A DNA stretch of 64,000 bases from Burkholderiaceae bacterium (GCA_026125795.1 JAHCKM010000004.1:186001-250000), one strand, 5' to 3'; positions 26,327-36,256 are shown, counted from the first letter of the stretch. Notes: generated from the letters alone by a model not told the origin. Made by a program: numbers and translations.

Positions 26327-26465
26327 GTTGTGCAGCCTGCCGGTCCCCGGCAGAAATCCCGGAGCGCTTCTCCTCCTCCTCCCTCCCTCCCTCCTTCGCT
26401 GCGGGGCGCTGCACAGCAACCTTTCTTCTGACGACGGCGCGCCATCCGGCGCGCCGTTCGTTTTT
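26327..26465 (+). ncRNA. Candidate small RNA with 30-nt C/U-only loop
   Basis: A closing stem of 8 perfect pairs (26329-26336 with 26408-26415) encloses two hairpins. One is CTGCCGG-TCC-CCGGCAG (26337-26353). The other pairs 26358-26366 with 26397-26405 (8 of 9 pairs) around a 30-nt pyrimidine-only loop, 26367-26396, containing several CCTCC units. Such loops are complementary to Shine-Dalgarno sequences. An intrinsic terminator follows at 26434-26465. The region has no coding character on either strand. Promoter and 5' end are unknown. It may be an mRNA-silencing RNA, or a structured 3' UTR of the glutathione transferase gene. No known RNA family is recognised. Confidence 0.5.
26434..26465 (+). 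terminator. Intrinsic terminator of the candidate small RNA
   Basis: Perfect 10-bp stem ACGGCGCGCC / GGCGCGCCGT with loop ATCC, then TCGTTTTT. The T-run is only on the plus strand, so it ends rightward transcripts rather than corA, whose stop at 26491 lies just beyond on the other strand. Confidence 0.8.
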
Positions 26466-26490
26466 GGGCGCGCGGGCAGCGCGCCGAGGG

Positions 26491-27453
26491 TCAGCGCAGC
26501 CAGCCTTTGCGGCGGAAGTAGACGAAGGGTGCGACCACCGAAGCCACCATCAGCCCAAGGGCAAGCGGATAGCCCCAGGCCCACTGCAGCTCCGGCATCG
26601 CCCGGAAGTTCATGCCGTAGATGCTGGCGATCAACGTCGGGGGCAGCAGCGCCACCGAGGCTACCGAGAAGATCTTGATGATCTTGTTCTGGTTGATGTT
26701 GATGAAGCCGACGGTGGCGTCCATCAGGAAGTTGATCTTGTCGAACAGAAACGCGGTGTGCGAGTCGAGCGAATCGATGTCGCGCAAGATCTGGCGCGCC
26801 TCCTCGAACTGCTCGGCATTGAGCATGCGGCTGCGCATCATGAAGCTGAGCGCGCGCCGCGTGTCCATCACGTTGCGCCGGATGCGGCCGTTGAGGTCCT
26901 CCTGCCGCGCGATCGCCGCCAGCGCGGCTGCCGCGGCCTTGTCGTCGACCTCCTGCTTGAGCACGCCGTTGCCGACCGCCTCCAGGCTGTCGTAGACGCC
27001 TTCGAGCGCGTCGGCGGAGTACTCGGCGTCGGCATCGAACAGCTTGAGCAGCACGTCCTTGGCGTCTTCGATCAGTGCCGGGATGCGGCGCGCGCGCATG
27101 CGCAGCAGCCGGAACACCGGCAGGTCCTCGGAGTGCACCGAGTGAAGCACGCCGTCCTTCAGGATGAAGGCGACGCGCACGTTGCGCGACGTGCTCTCTT
27201 CGTCGATCAGGAAGTCCGACCGGATGTGCAGCTCGCCGTTGTCTTCCTCGTAGAAGCGCGCCGATTCCTCGAGGTCGTCGTCGACGATGTCGGCCGGCAG
27301 GGTGAGCCCGAACCGCTCGGCGATCCAGCTCTTCTCTTCGTCGCTCGGCGCCTCGAGGTCGACCCAGATCGGCCGCAGCGCAGCCAACGCCTGCGCGCTG
27401 TCGATCTCCTCCTGGAACAGCCGGCCGTTGACGAGTGTGAAGACATTGAGCAT
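26491..27453 (-). CDS. corA: CorA-family magnesium/cobalt transporter
   Basis: Inner-membrane divalent-cation channel of 320 residues. A long acidic/helical cytosolic domain precedes two C-terminal helices. The signature YGMNF sits at the end of helix 1 and lines the pore mouth; the loop continues with AMPELQW. The positively charged end RRKGWLR fits. I chose ATG at 27453 (MLNVFTLVNGRLF); the longer frame upstream is not conserved-looking. The gene is divergent from hpf across 347 bp and convergent with the candidate small RNA. Confidence 0.93.
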   Translation of the reverse strand: MLNVFTLVNGRLFQEEIDSAQALAALRPIWVDLEAPSDEEKSWIAERFGLTLPADIVDDDLEESARFYEEDNGELHIRSDFLIDEESTSRNVRVAFILKDGVLHSVHSEDLPVFRLLRMRARRIPALIEDAKDVLLKLFDADAEYSADALEGVYDSLEAVGNGVLKQEVDDKAAAAALAAIARQEDLNGRIRRNVMDTRRALSFMMRSRMLNAEQFEEARQILRDIDSLDSHTAFLFDKINFLMDATVGFININQNKIIKIFSVASVALLPPTLIASIYGMNFRAMPELQWAWGYPLALGLMVASVVAPFVYFRRKGWLR

Positions 27454-27800
27454 GCGGCACGCCTGGCACGGCTGGCTTCGGCCCGAGCCGGACCTCCACC
27501 TGATCGGGTTGGGTCGCCAGCGGCTTCGACCGCCGACCGGCACCGCGCTTCAGCACGCGGTGTTGCGCAAGGCGGCGCGGATTATGGCACCGGGCTCTTG
27601 CGGCCTTCTGCAAGCGCTGTTGCAGCGATGCAAGGCCTTCAAACCGGAGGATGCTACACCGGCAGGTGGGGTTGTGGGTGAACGTGAAGCGGCGCATAGT
27701 GACTCGCACTGCGGCCCTTCGCGCTGCTCTGCGCGCAGCGGCTCCATCGCCGTGGAGGTGCCGTGGGCCTGATCCGTCAACCCAGGAAAGGAAGTTCCCG
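27454..27800. other. Intergenic region between corA and hpf
   Basis: These 347 bp lack a convincing gene. They must contain the divergent corA and hpf promoters, but no clear -35/-10 pair is seen. TGGCACCGGGCTCTTGC (27585-27601) resembles a sigma-54 site with wrong spacing. AGGAAAGGAAGTTCCCG before 27801 is the hpf ribosome binding site. Confidence 0.5.
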
Positions 27801-28133
27801 ATGAATTTGACGATCAGCGGGCATCACCTCGAAGTGACGCCCGCCTTGCGCGAGTACGTGCTCACCAAATTGGATCGTGTCACGCGACACTTTGACCAAG
27901 TGGTCGACATCACGGTGTTGTTGTCGATCGAGAAGCTGCGCGAGAAGGAAAGGCGACAGAAGGCCGAAGTGACATTGCATGTCAAAGGCCGCGACATCTT
28001 CGTGGAGCAGTCGCACGAAGACCTCTACGCCGCGATCGACCAGCTGATGGACAAGCTCGACCGCCAGGTGTGTCGTCACAAGGACAAGGTGCAGGACCAC
28101 CATCACCCCGCGCCCAAGCGACTGGCTGCCTGA
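27801..28133 (+). CDS. hpf: Ribosome hibernation promoting factor, short form
   Basis: Protein of 110 residues in the HPF/YfiA fold: [20 protein letters not shown], a basic middle ([19 protein letters not shown]) and [24 protein letters not shown]. It binds the 30S decoding channel and promotes ribosome dimerisation in stationary phase. The short tail without the long-HPF dimerisation domain fits gamma/betaproteobacteria. It is usually next to rpoN; here corA is upstream and ptsN downstream, so rpoN must be elsewhere. A terminator follows at 28180. Confidence 0.95.
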   Translation: MNLTISGHHLEVTPALREYVLTKLDRVTRHFDQVVDITVLLSIEKLREKERRQKAEVTLHVKGRDIFVEQSHEDLYAAIDQLMDKLDRQVCRHKDKVQDHHHPAPKRLAA

Positions 28134-28152
28134 CGCCACGCTGACATCCACA

Positions 28153-28199
28153 TGGCCTGCACGCCAGGCCATACCGCAGACGGCCCTTCGGGGCCGTTT
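28153..28199 (+). terminator. hpf terminator with an upstream hairpin
   Basis: TGGCCTG-CACGC-CAGGCCA (28153-28171) is followed by ACGGCCC-TTCG-GGGCCGT (28180-28197) and TTCC. The second hairpin with its stable TTCG loop and short T tail is a plausible intrinsic terminator 47 nt after the hpf stop. Confidence 0.7.
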
Positions 28200-28285
28200 C
28201 CATTGGGGCTGCACTCTATTTCGGCGGGGAAGCAACACCCCGGATGCACGTGGCTTGTCCACTGTGCGGTGCAGCAATGCGTTTC

Positions 28286-28291
28286 TATAAT
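28286..28291 (+). promoter_or_regulatory. Consensus -10 box upstream of ptsN
   Basis: A perfect TATAAT lies 70 nt before the ptsN ATG. TTGTCC at 28255-28260 is too far away (25 bp) to be a normal -35, so the promoter may depend on an activator. ptsN and hprK would be transcribed from here. Confidence 0.5.
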
Positions 28292-28361
28292 TCATCGAAC
28301 TGTCATGGGACTCCTCGTCGCGGCCAGCAGTGTCTGACCGGTCCGCCGTGGTGTTGAGCTG

Positions 28362-28832
28362 ATGAATCGTCTCGCCGCCATCCTGCCCGCCGGCAACGTG
28401 CTGGTGAACGTGGAGGCCACCAGCAAGAAGCGCGCGTTCGAGCACGCCGGCCTGCTGTTCGAAAACCTGCACGCCATCGCGCGTGCCACCGTGACCGACA
28501 ACCTGTTCGCCCGCGAACGTCTCGGCTCGACAGGACTCGGCCACGGCGTCGCCATTCCCCATGGCCGCATCAAGGGTTTGAAGAGTCCGTTGGCCGCCGT
28601 GCTGCGGCTGCAACAGCCGATCCCATTCGATGCCCCTGACGACGAGCCGGTCAATCTGCTGATCTTTCTGCTGGTGCCGGAGGCGGCCACGCAGCGGCAC
28701 CTGGAGATCCTCTCGGAGATTGCCGAGATGCTGTCGGACCGTTCGCTTCGCGAGCGGCTCAAGAGCGAGCCCGATTCGGTGTCGCTGCACCGGCTGATCC
28801 ACGACTGGCAGGCGGCACAGACGCTGGCGTGA
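28362..28832 (+). CDS. ptsN: Nitrogen-regulatory PTS enzyme IIA
   Basis: Protein of 156 residues of the fructose/mannitol-type EIIA fold. The phosphorylated histidine is H67 in GVAIPHGRI; LIFLLVPEAATQRHLEILSEIA is the family core. It takes phosphate from NPr/HPr and regulates potassium, nitrogen and stress responses rather than sugar uptake. hprK follows after a short repeat-containing gap, the usual betaproteobacterial order; HPr itself is not in the window. Confidence 0.95.
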   Translation: MNRLAAILPAGNVLVNVEATSKKRAFEHAGLLFENLHAIARATVTDNLFARERLGSTGLGHGVAIPHGRIKGLKSPLAAVLRLQQPIPFDAPDDEPVNLLIFLLVPEAATQRHLEILSEIAEMLSDRSLRERLKSEPDSVSLHRLIHDWQAAQTLA

Positions 28833-28839
28833 AATGACT

Positions 28840-28908
28840 CCCTGGCTCGCTGCGCTCGCGCCCCGCCGAGGGGGATCAGGCCTCTTCGGGCGGCCGGTCG
28901 GCGCCTGA
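28840..28908 (+). repeat. Dispersed GC-rich intergenic repeat, copy 2
   Basis: CCCTGGCTCGCTGCGCTCG, then a CCCCGCCGAGGGGG hairpin and CGGGCGGCCGG, in plus orientation. It aligns with copy 47841-47908 and lies directly after the ptsN stop, before hprK. Confidence 0.55.
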
Positions 28909-28932
28909 ACGCGCGTCCCCGCCGGGCACACG

Positions 28933-29886
28933 ATGAAGCCCACCTCGGTCAGCGCAGAGGCTTTGTTCGAGGCCCAGCGCGAGGTGCTCCATTGGGAGTG
29001 GGTGGCCGGCCATGCGCACCCGGAGCGCCGCTTCGACGACGCCGCGGTGCGCGACGCGCAATCGGCGGCCGACCTGGTGGGCTACCTGAACTACATCCAC
29101 CCGTATCGCGTGCAGATCGTGGGCCATCGCGAGGTGGCCTACCTGTCGTCGGTCAGCCCGGAGGACCAGGAGCGCCGTATCTCGCGAATCGTCACGCTCG
29201 AGCCGCCGGTGCTGATCACCGCCGACGGCGTGGCGCCACCGCCGCGGCTGGTGGCGATGTGCGACCGCGCCGACATCCCGCTGTTCGTGACCGGCGAGTC
29301 GGCCGGCCAGGTGATCGACGTGGTGCGCAGCTACCTGGCGCAGCACTTTGCCGAGCGCACGACGCGGCACGGCGTGTTCATGGACATCCTCGGACTCGGC
29401 GTCCTGCTCACGGGGGAGTCGGGACTCGGCAAGAGCGAGCTCGGGCTGGAGCTGATCTCGCGCGGCCATGGCCTGGTGGCCGACGACGCGGTCGACCTCT
29501 ACAAGGTGTCGCAGTCGTCGCTGGAGGGCCGCTGCCCTGAGCTGCTGGCCAACCTGCTCGAGGTGCGCGGCATCGGGCTGCTGGACATCAAGGCGATCTT
29601 CGGTGAGACCGCCGTGCGACGAAAGATGCGGCTGAAGCTGATGGTCCATCTCGTGCGCAAGGAGACGATGGAGCGCGACTTCGAGCGCCTGCCCTACGAG
29701 CCGCTGTACGAGGACATCCTCGGCATCGCGGTGCGCAAGGTGATCATCGCGGTCGATGCCGGCCGCAACCTGGCGGTGCTGGTGGAGGCCGCGGTGCGCA
29801 ACACCATCCTGCAGTTGCGCGGCATCGACACCTACCAGGAGTTCATCGCGCGCCACCAGAAGGCGATGGAGCAAAGCGGCGGCTGA
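28933..29886 (+). CDS. hprK: HPr kinase/phosphorylase
   Basis: Protein of 317 residues that phosphorylates or dephosphorylates a serine of HPr. The P-loop is GESGLGKS (161-168), with the catalytic-region histidine H146 in TTRHGVFMD. The signature [17 protein letters not shown] starts at 208. In betaproteobacteria, with few sugar PTS permeases, it usually has a regulatory role with PtsN. No partner HPr gene is in the window. Start ATG at 28933; convergent with fur. Confidence 0.96.
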   Translation: MKPTSVSAEALFEAQREVLHWEWVAGHAHPERRFDDAAVRDAQSAADLVGYLNYIHPYRVQIVGHREVAYLSSVSPEDQERRISRIVTLEPPVLITADGVAPPPRLVAMCDRADIPLFVTGESAGQVIDVVRSYLAQHFAERTTRHGVFMDILGLGVLLTGESGLGKSELGLELISRGHGLVADDAVDLYKVSQSSLEGRCPELLANLLEVRGIGLLDIKAIFGETAVRRKMRLKLMVHLVRKETMERDFERLPYEPLYEDILGIAVRKVIIAVDAGRNLAVLVEAAVRNTILQLRGIDTYQEFIARHQKAMEQSGG

Positions 29887-29907
29887 GCGCCTGCGCCCGG
29901 TCGCGCG

Positions 29908-30339
29908 TCACTTGGACGGGCGGTGCGGGCAGCTCTTCTTGGTGCAAACGGCGTACAGCGACAACGAGTGGTCGTTGATCTCGAAGCCGCGAGCCAGCGC
30001 CACCGCCCGCTGGCGTTGTTCGATCTGCGCGTCGTAGAACTCCTCGACGCGGCCGCAGGTCAGGCACACCAGGTGATCGTGGTGCTGGCCCTCGTTGAGC
30101 TCGAACACCGACTTGCCCGACTCGAAGTGGCTGCGCTTGAGCAACCCGGCCTGCTCGAACTGCATCAGCACGCGATAGACCGTGGCCAGGCCGATGTCCG
30201 CGCCTTCGGCGAGCAAGGCCTTGTAGACGTCTTCGGCGGTCATGTGGCGCACCGCCGTCTTTTGGAAGACTTCGAGAATCTTGATGCGCGGCAGCGTGGC
30301 CTTCAGGCCGCTGCTCTTCAGTTCGTCGACCTGGGTCAT
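29908..30339 (-). CDS. fur: Ferric uptake regulator
   Basis: Iron-responsive repressor of 143 residues. The N-terminal winged helix (ATLPRIKILEVFQ, GLATVYRVLMQFEQAGLL) binds DNA. The C-terminal half supplies metal ligands: GQHHDHLVCLTCG and a CTKKSC pair. The gene is divergent from bamE, the classical fur/bamE arrangement. TATGAT (30390-30395, minus strand) is a plausible -10 for fur. Confidence 0.97.
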   Translation of the reverse strand: MTQVDELKSSGLKATLPRIKILEVFQKTAVRHMTAEDVYKALLAEGADIGLATVYRVLMQFEQAGLLKRSHFESGKSVFELNEGQHHDHLVCLTCGRVEEFYDAQIEQRQRAVALARGFEINDHSLSLYAVCTKKSCPHRPSK

Positions 30340-30438
30340 GGCTGCAGGTACCGGGCGGGAGGCTCGAAGCGGACCGATAGAATCGCCGCATCATAGCCAG
30401 CTTGGGCGCACGCTCGAAGCGCCCGCCGCAGCAGCACC

Positions 30439-30987
30439 ATGACCCGTATGTGCCCATCCCGCGCGATCGCGCACGCAGCCGTGGCGGTGGCGGCCCTCGT
30501 GGCGCTCGGCGGCTGTGCGTCGCTGCAATCGGAAGGCAACCTGCTCGGGCTGATCACGCCCTACCGCATCGACGTGGTCCAGGGCAATGTCGTCACCAAG
30601 GAACAGCTGGCGCTGGTGCGTCCGGGCATGAGCCGGGTGCAGGTGCGCGACGTGCTGGGTTCGCCGCTGGTCACCGACGTCTTCCATGCCGATCGTTGGG
30701 ACTATGTGTTCACGATCCGGCGCCCCGGCACGCAGCCCCAGCTGCGCAGCGTGGTGGCCTTCTTCGAAGGCGATCGCCTGCTGCGCGTCGAGGCCCCTGA
30801 ACTGCCGTCCGAGCGCGAGTTCGTGGCGTCGATCAGCCGCACGCCGGCCAGCGGCAAGTTGCCGCAGCTCGAACTGACGCCCGAGCAGCGCGCCGCGCTG
30901 CCGGTGCCACCGAAGCCGGCCGCACCGGCGCCCGAGCCGCAAGCCACCGGCCCGGCGCGCGAGTACCCGCCGCTGGAGTCCGAATGA
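30439..30987 (+). CDS. bamE: Outer membrane assembly lipoprotein BamE
   Basis: Lipoprotein of the BAM complex, 182 residues, with lipobox VALGGC (C26). The SmpA/OmlA core contains [20 protein letters not shown] and [11 protein letters not shown]. The C-terminal Pro/Ala tail (~45 residues) is longer than in E. coli but common in Burkholderiales. TAGAAT at 30378-30383 is a likely -10. It is divergent from fur and followed by dapB 76 nt downstream. Confidence 0.95.
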   Translation: MTRMCPSRAIAHAAVAVAALVALGGCASLQSEGNLLGLITPYRIDVVQGNVVTKEQLALVRPGMSRVQVRDVLGSPLVTDVFHADRWDYVFTIRRPGTQPQLRSVVAFFEGDRLLRVEAPELPSEREFVASISRTPASGKLPQLELTPEQRAALPVPPKPAAPAPEPQATGPAREYPPLESE

Positions 30988-31063
30988 GCGCGCCGCAAGG
31001 CCGCCACCCGCAGGCGCGTTCGCTCGCGCCGAGCCGCCGGGCGCACAGCGCCAAGGGTGCCGC

Positions 31064-31876
31064 ATGACCGGCGCGCCGCTGGCGATTGCCGTGACCGGCG
31101 CGTCTGGCCGCATGGGCCGCATGTTGATCGAGGAGGTGATGCGTGCCGACGATTGCAGGCTGGTCGGAGCGCTCGATGTACCCGGCAGCCCCGCACTCGG
31201 CCACGACGCCGCCGCATTTCTCGGGTTGTCGAGCGGCGTGCCGGTGGCGAGCGACCTGCGCCGGGGCCTGGCCAGCGCGCGCGTGCTGATCGACTTCACG
31301 CGCCCCGAAGGCACGCTGGCGCACCTGGCGTTGTGCCGCGAGCTGGGCATCGCCGCAGTGGTGGGCACCACCGGCATGGAGCCGGCGCAGAAAGCGCAGA
31401 TCGCGCAGATCGCGCAGCAGATCCCGATCGTGATGGCGCCCAACATGAGCGCCGGTGTCAACGTGATGCTCAAGCTGATCGACATGGCCGCGCGCGCGCT
31501 GAACCAGGGCTACGACATCGAAATCATCGAGGCGCACCACCGCCACAAGGTTGACGCGCCGAGCGGCACCGCGCTGCAGATGGGCGAAGTGGTGGCCCAG
31601 GCGCTCGGGCGCGACCTGGCGAAAGTCGGTGTGTTCGAACGCCACGGCGTGACCGGCGAGCGCGACCCGTCGACGATCGGCTTTGCCACCGTGCGCGGCG
31701 GCGACATCGTGGGCGACCACACGGTGTTGTTCGCCGGCACCGGCGAGCGCATCGAAATCACGCACCGCTCGGCCAGCCGTGCCACATATGCCCAGGGGAG
31801 CCTGCGTGCCGCACGTTTCCTCGCCGGCAGAAGCAACGGCCTGTACACGATGCAAGACGTGCTGGGTCTGAAATGA
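31064..31876 (+). CDS. dapB: 4-hydroxy-tetrahydrodipicolinate reductase
   Basis: Lysine/diaminopimelate enzyme of 270 residues that reduces 4-hydroxy-tetrahydrodipicolinate with NAD(P)H. Marks are [10 protein letters not shown] for nucleotide binding, [19 protein letters not shown], and the catalytic [13 protein letters not shown] with the active-site histidines and lysine. Ordinary length. exbB follows after a degenerate repeat. Confidence 0.97.
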   Translation: MTGAPLAIAVTGASGRMGRMLIEEVMRADDCRLVGALDVPGSPALGHDAAAFLGLSSGVPVASDLRRGLASARVLIDFTRPEGTLAHLALCRELGIAAVVGTTGMEPAQKAQIAQIAQQIPIVMAPNMSAGVNVMLKLIDMAARALNQGYDIEIIEAHHRHKVDAPSGTALQMGEVVAQALGRDLAKVGVFERHGVTGERDPSTIGFATVRGGDIVGDHTVLFAGTGERIEITHRSASRATYAQGSLRAARFLAGRSNGLYTMQDVLGLK

Positions 31877-31877
31877 C

Positions 31878-31930
31878 GCCCCCTGGCCCGCTGAACCTAG
31901 CGACTCAGGGTCTCCGGGCGGCCGAGCGCC
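31878..31930 (+). repeat. Dispersed GC-rich intergenic repeat, copy 3 (degenerate)
   Basis: CCCCCTGGCCCGCTG ... CCGGGCGGCCGAGCGCC between dapB and exbB keeps the two ends of the repeat seen at 28840 and 47841, but its middle differs. It begins right after the stop codon, as copy 2 does. Confidence 0.4.
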
Positions 31931-31936
31931 ATTGAG

Positions 31937-32602
31937 ATGGAGGGACTGCAACAGTTCTGGCAGCAGACCGACGGCGTGGGCCGTGCGGTGGCCCTGCTGC
32001 TGCTGGCGATGTCGATCAGTGCCTGGGTCGTGATCCTGTGGAAGGCCTGGGTGCTGCGACGAGCGCGGCGCGACATCGCGCGTGCGGTGCCGGCGTTCTG
32101 GGCCGCGGAGACGATCGACAGCGCGCGCACGCAGTTGCAGGCGCTCGATCGCGAGCAGGTGCTGGCGCCGCTGCTGTCGGCGGCCACTGCGCGACCCGCG
32201 GCCGGCACGCTCGAGACCTCCGGCGTGCTCGAGTCGCAGTTGACGCGCCGGCTGCGCGACGCGCTGCACGGCGGGCTCGCGCACCTGCAGTACGGCCAGG
32301 TGCTGCTGGCGTCGATCGGCAGCACCGCGCCGTTCATCGGTCTGTTCGGCACCGTGTGGGGCATCTACCACGCGCTGGTCAGCATCTCGGCGGCCGGCTC
32401 GATCACGATCGAGAAGGTGGCCGGGCCGGTCGGCGAGGCGCTGATCATGACCGCGGCAGGGCTCGCCGTCGCGATCCCCGCGGTGCTGGCCTACAACCTG
32501 TACGGCAAGTGGGTCGCCGCCTGCGAGGCCGAGCTCGAAGGCTTCGCACACGATCTGCGCGAGATGGCGCTCGACGCCGGCAAGTCCGGCGCGCTCGCAT
32601 GA
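31937..32602 (+). CDS. exbB: ExbB/TolQ-family proton-channel protein
   Basis: Inner-membrane protein of 221 residues with three helices (near 15-35, 120-145 and 165-185). ASIGSTAPFIGLFGTVWGIY and EALIMTAAGLAVAIPAVLAY form the proton-conducting core. With ExbD it energises TonB-dependent outer-membrane transport; TolQ is the alternative, but the neighbouring ExbD sequence and the dapB-leuS context favour ExbB. tonB is not in the window. Confidence 0.9.
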   Translation: MEGLQQFWQQTDGVGRAVALLLLAMSISAWVVILWKAWVLRRARRDIARAVPAFWAAETIDSARTQLQALDREQVLAPLLSAATARPAAGTLETSGVLESQLTRRLRDALHGGLAHLQYGQVLLASIGSTAPFIGLFGTVWGIYHALVSISAAGSITIEKVAGPVGEALIMTAAGLAVAIPAVLAYNLYGKWVAACEAELEGFAHDLREMALDAGKSGALA

Positions 32603-32620
32603 ACGGGCGCCGCTGACGAC

Positions 32621-33049
<429 letters not shown>

Positions 33050-33112
33050 ACCGCGCCTTTGCTCGCACCGCCGGCGTCCCCGCGATCGCTCGGGCGCGGC
33101 GCACCTGCCTCC

Positions 33113-33118
33113 TACAAT
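33113..33118 (+). promoter_or_regulatory. -10 box TACAAT abutting the leuS start
   Basis: TACAAT ends 7 nt before the leuS ATG at 33126. A start point at normal distance would fall at or one base before the A of the ATG, so the transcript from this promoter would be leaderless. No clear -35 is seen. Confidence 0.4.
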
Positions 33119-33125
33119 CCGCGCC

Positions 33126-35735
33126 ATGCACGACAAGTACGTTCCCGCCGACGTCGAAGCCGCGGCCCGCGCCCATTGGGAAGCGCGCGACGCCTATCGC
33201 GTCACGGAAGACCCGGACAAGAAGAAGTTCTACGCCTGCTCGATGCTGCCATACCCGAGCGGCCGGTTGCACATGGGCCACGTGCGCAACTACACCATCA
33301 ACGACATGCTCGCGCGCCACAAGCGCATGCAGGGCTACAACGTGCTGATGCCGATGGGCTGGGATGCCTTCGGCCTGCCGGCCGAGAACGCGGCGATGAA
33401 GAGCAAGGTCGCGCCGGCAGCGTGGACCTACGACAACATCCGCATGATGAAGGCGCAGTGCAAGGCGCTCGGGCTGGCCATCGACTGGTCGCGCGAGCTC
33501 GCCACCTGCGACCCCGCCTACTACAAATGGAACCAGTGGTTCTTCCTGAAGATGCTCGAAAAGGGCATCGCGTACCGCAAGACGCAGATCGTCAACTGGG
33601 ACCCGGTCGACCAGACCGTGCTTGCCAACGAGCAGGTGATCGACGGCCACGGCTGGCGCTCGGGTGCTCCGGTTGAGAAACGCGAGATCCCGGGCTACTA
33701 CCTCAACATCACGCGCTACGCCGAAGAACTCCTCGACTGCACGCTCAACCAGTTGCCGGGCTGGAGCGACCGCGTGCGACTTATCCAGGAAAACTGGATC
33801 GGCAAGAGCTTCGGCGTCAACTTCGGCTTTCCGTACACCATCGATGGCGCGTCCAAGCTGCTACGCGTGTACACCACGCGCGCCGACACGATCATGGGTG
33901 TGACCTTCGTCGCGCTGGCGGCCGAGCACCCGCTGGCCACGCGGCTGGCACAGGACAGGCCCGAGTTGCAACCCTTCATCGACAAATGCAAGCTCGGCTC
34001 GGTGATGGAAGCCGACTTGGCCACGATGGAGAAAGAGGGCGTGCCCACCGGCTTCTTCGTCACGCACCCGTTGAGCGGCGAGAAGGTGGAAGTCTGGATC
34101 GGCAACTACGTGCTCATGGCCTATGGCGAGGGCGCGGTGATGGGCGTGCCGGCGCACGACGAGCGCGACTTCGCTTTCGCCAAGAAGTACGGCCTGCCGA
34201 TCCCGCAGGTGATCACCGTGCCCGGCGAAACCTTCAGCACCGAAGGCTGGCAGGAGTGGTACGCCGACAAGCAGCGCGGCGTGTGCATCAACTCCGGCAA
34301 GTACGACGGCCTGGGCCACGAGGCCGCCGTGGATGCGATCGCGGCCGACCTCAAGGCCAAGGGCTTCGGCGACAAGCAGGTGCAATACCGCCTGCGCGAT
34401 TGGGGCATCAGCCGCCAGCGTTACTGGGGCACGCCGATCCCCATCATCCACTGCGACACCTGCGGTGTCGTGCCGGTGCCGGAGAAGGATCTGCCCGTGG
34501 TGTTGCCCGAGCACCTGATCCCGGACGGCAGCGGCAATCCGCTGAACAAGTACGGGCCGTTCCTGAACTGCGCCTGCCCGAGCTGCGGCAAGCCGGCGCG
34601 GCGCGAGACCGACACGATGGACACGTTCGTCGACAGCGCGTGGTACTACATGCGCTATTGCTCGCCCGATGCTGCGACGATGGTCGATGCGCGCAACGAC
34701 TACTGGATGCCGATGGAGCAGTACATCGGCGGCATCGAGCATGCCGTGCTGCACCTGCTGTATGCGCGCTTCTGGACCAAGGTGATGCGCGACATGGGAC
34801 TGCTCAAGTTCGACGAGCCGTTCCTGCGCCTGATGAACCACGGCATGCTGCTCAACCACATCTTCTTCACGCGCAACGACAAAGGCGGCAAGGACTACGT
34901 GCCGCCGACCGAAGTCAAGCCCACGCTCGACGCGCACGGCCACACCGTGGGCGGCACCACCGCCGACGGCACGGTGGTCGAATACGGCGGCGTCGGCAAG
35001 ATGGGCAAGACCGAGCGCAACGGCGTCGATCCGCAGGATCTGATCGATCAATACGGCGCCGACACCGCACGACTGTTCGTGATGTTCGTCGGCGGCCCGG
35101 AGGACGCGTCGGTGTGGTCCGACACCGGCGTCGAGGGCTCGTCGCGCTTCCTGCGCCGCCTGTGGCACTTTGTGGGCCGCCATGCCGACACGCTGCGCGC
35201 GGCGCCCACCGACGTGGCGCAGATCGGCGCGGCCGCCAAGGCACTGCGCCGCACGGTGCACGCCGAGCTCAGGCAGGTGCTCTACGACTACGAGCGCATG
35301 CAGTACAACACCGTCGTCTCCGGCGCGATGAAGCTGCTCAACGCGCTCGAGAACTTCCAGCCCGAGGCCGAGTCGGCGGGCGACGCGGCCGCGCTTCGCG
35401 AGGGCGTGTCGGTGTTGCTGCGCGTGCTGTACCCGGCCTGCCCGCACATCGCGCAGGTGCTGTGGCATGAGCTGGGCCTTGCGGCGGCGTTGGGCGAGCT
35501 GCTCGATGCGTCGATGCCCGCGGTCGACGAAGCGGCGCTGGTGCGCGACGAGATCGAGCTGGTGCTGCAGATCGCGGGCAAGACCCGCGGCACCATCCGC
35601 GTGGCCGCACAAGCGGACAAGACCACGATCGAGCGCACCGCGCTCGCCAGTCCGGAATTCGCCAAGTTCGGCGACGGCAAGCCTGCCAAGAAGGTGATCA
35701 TCGTGCCCAGCCGCTTGGTCAACGTGGTGGTCTGA
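33126..35735 (+). CDS. leuS: Leucyl-tRNA synthetase
   Basis: Class Ia synthetase of 869 residues that charges tRNA-Leu. The HIGH motif is HMGH (49-52 in [14 protein letters not shown]). The editing CP1 domain contains the conserved [11 protein letters not shown] and HDERD. The catalytic-loop KMSKS motif reads KMGKT (625-629), followed by [20 protein letters not shown]; both serines are replaced, which is unusual. All else fits the bacterial type. It is followed by lptE and holA, the usual order. Confidence 0.97.
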   Translation: MHDKYVPADVEAAARAHWEARDAYRVTEDPDKKKFYACSMLPYPSGRLHMGHVRNYTINDMLARHKRMQGYNVLMPMGWDAFGLPAENAAMKSKVAPAAWTYDNIRMMKAQCKALGLAIDWSRELATCDPAYYKWNQWFFLKMLEKGIAYRKTQIVNWDPVDQTVLANEQVIDGHGWRSGAPVEKREIPGYYLNITRYAEELLDCTLNQLPGWSDRVRLIQENWIGKSFGVNFGFPYTIDGASKLLRVYTTRADTIMGVTFVALAAEHPLATRLAQDRPELQPFIDKCKLGSVMEADLATMEKEGVPTGFFVTHPLSGEKVEVWIGNYVLMAYGEGAVMGVPAHDERDFAFAKKYGLPIPQVITVPGETFSTEGWQEWYADKQRGVCINSGKYDGLGHEAAVDAIAADLKAKGFGDKQVQYRLRDWGISRQRYWGTPIPIIHCDTCGVVPVPEKDLPVVLPEHLIPDGSGNPLNKYGPFLNCACPSCGKPARRETDTMDTFVDSAWYYMRYCSPDAATMVDARNDYWMPMEQYIGGIEHAVLHLLYARFWTKVMRDMGLLKFDEPFLRLMNHGMLLNHIFFTRNDKGGKDYVPPTEVKPTLDAHGHTVGGTTADGTVVEYGGVGKMGKTERNGVDPQDLIDQYGADTARLFVMFVGGPEDASVWSDTGVEGSSRFLRRLWHFVGRHADTLRAAPTDVAQIGAAAKALRRTVHAELRQVLYDYERMQYNTVVSGAMKLLNALENFQPEAESAGDAAALREGVSVLLRVLYPACPHIAQVLWHELGLAAALGELLDASMPAVDEAALVRDEIELVLQIAGKTRGTIRVAAQADKTTIERTALASPEFAKFGDGKPAKKVIIVPSRLVNVVV

Positions 35736-35751
35736 GCCAGCGTCGACCACC

Positions 35752-36249
35752 ATGCCCGACCGCCGCAGCGCCGCCGCCTGGGTCCTGGGCTGCGCCGTGC
35801 TCGCCGGCTGCGGCTGGCAGTTGCGCGGTGCCACCGAACTGCCTTTTTCGCGCATCGCGCTCGAGGGCTTTGCGCCGCGCTCGCCGCTGGCCGACGAGCT
35901 GAAACGCGCGCTGGCGCAAAGTGCCGAGGTCGTGCCCAGCGCCGCGCAGGCGCAGGTCGTGCTGCACGCGCTCAACGACAAGCGCGAACGCAGCGTGGTC
36001 GCATCCACCGCGTTCGGGCAGGTGCGCGAACTGACGCTGCGCGTGCGGCTGGAGTTCCGCCTCGCCACGCCGGGTGGCCGCGAGCTGATCCCGGCCACCG
36101 AACTGCTGCTGTCGCGCGACATGAGCTACAGCGAGACGCTGGCGCTGGCCAAGGAATACGAAGAAGCCCAGCTGCTGCGCGCGATGCAATCCGACATCGT
36201 CGCGCAACTGATGCGGCGCCTGGCGCGCGTGAAGAACGTGGCGAGCTGA
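35752..36249 (+). CDS. lptE: LPS-assembly lipoprotein LptE
   Basis: Outer-membrane lipoprotein of 165 residues with lipobox VLAGC (C20) and GWQLRGATELPFSRIALEG, the LptE signature. It plugs and matures the LptD barrel; lptD is in this window at 49231. It lies between leuS (16 nt) and holA (7 nt), a standard co-transcribed order. Confidence 0.93.
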   Translation: MPDRRSAAAWVLGCAVLAGCGWQLRGATELPFSRIALEGFAPRSPLADELKRALAQSAEVVPSAAQAQVVLHALNDKRERSVVASTAFGQVRELTLRVRLEFRLATPGGRELIPATELLLSRDMSYSETLALAKEYEEAQLLRAMQSDIVAQLMRRLARVKNVAS

Positions 36250-36256
36250 GCCGGCG

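Noticed and set aside
26367-26396. Pyrimidine tract as a simple-sequence contingency repeat
   Set aside because: It is not inside or in front of a coding frame that it could switch, and it is precisely enclosed by a stem, so an RNA loop is the better explanation.
27585-27601. TGGCACCGGGCTCTTGC as a sigma-54 promoter for hpf
   Set aside because: The GG to GC spacing is two bases too long for the -24/-12 element.
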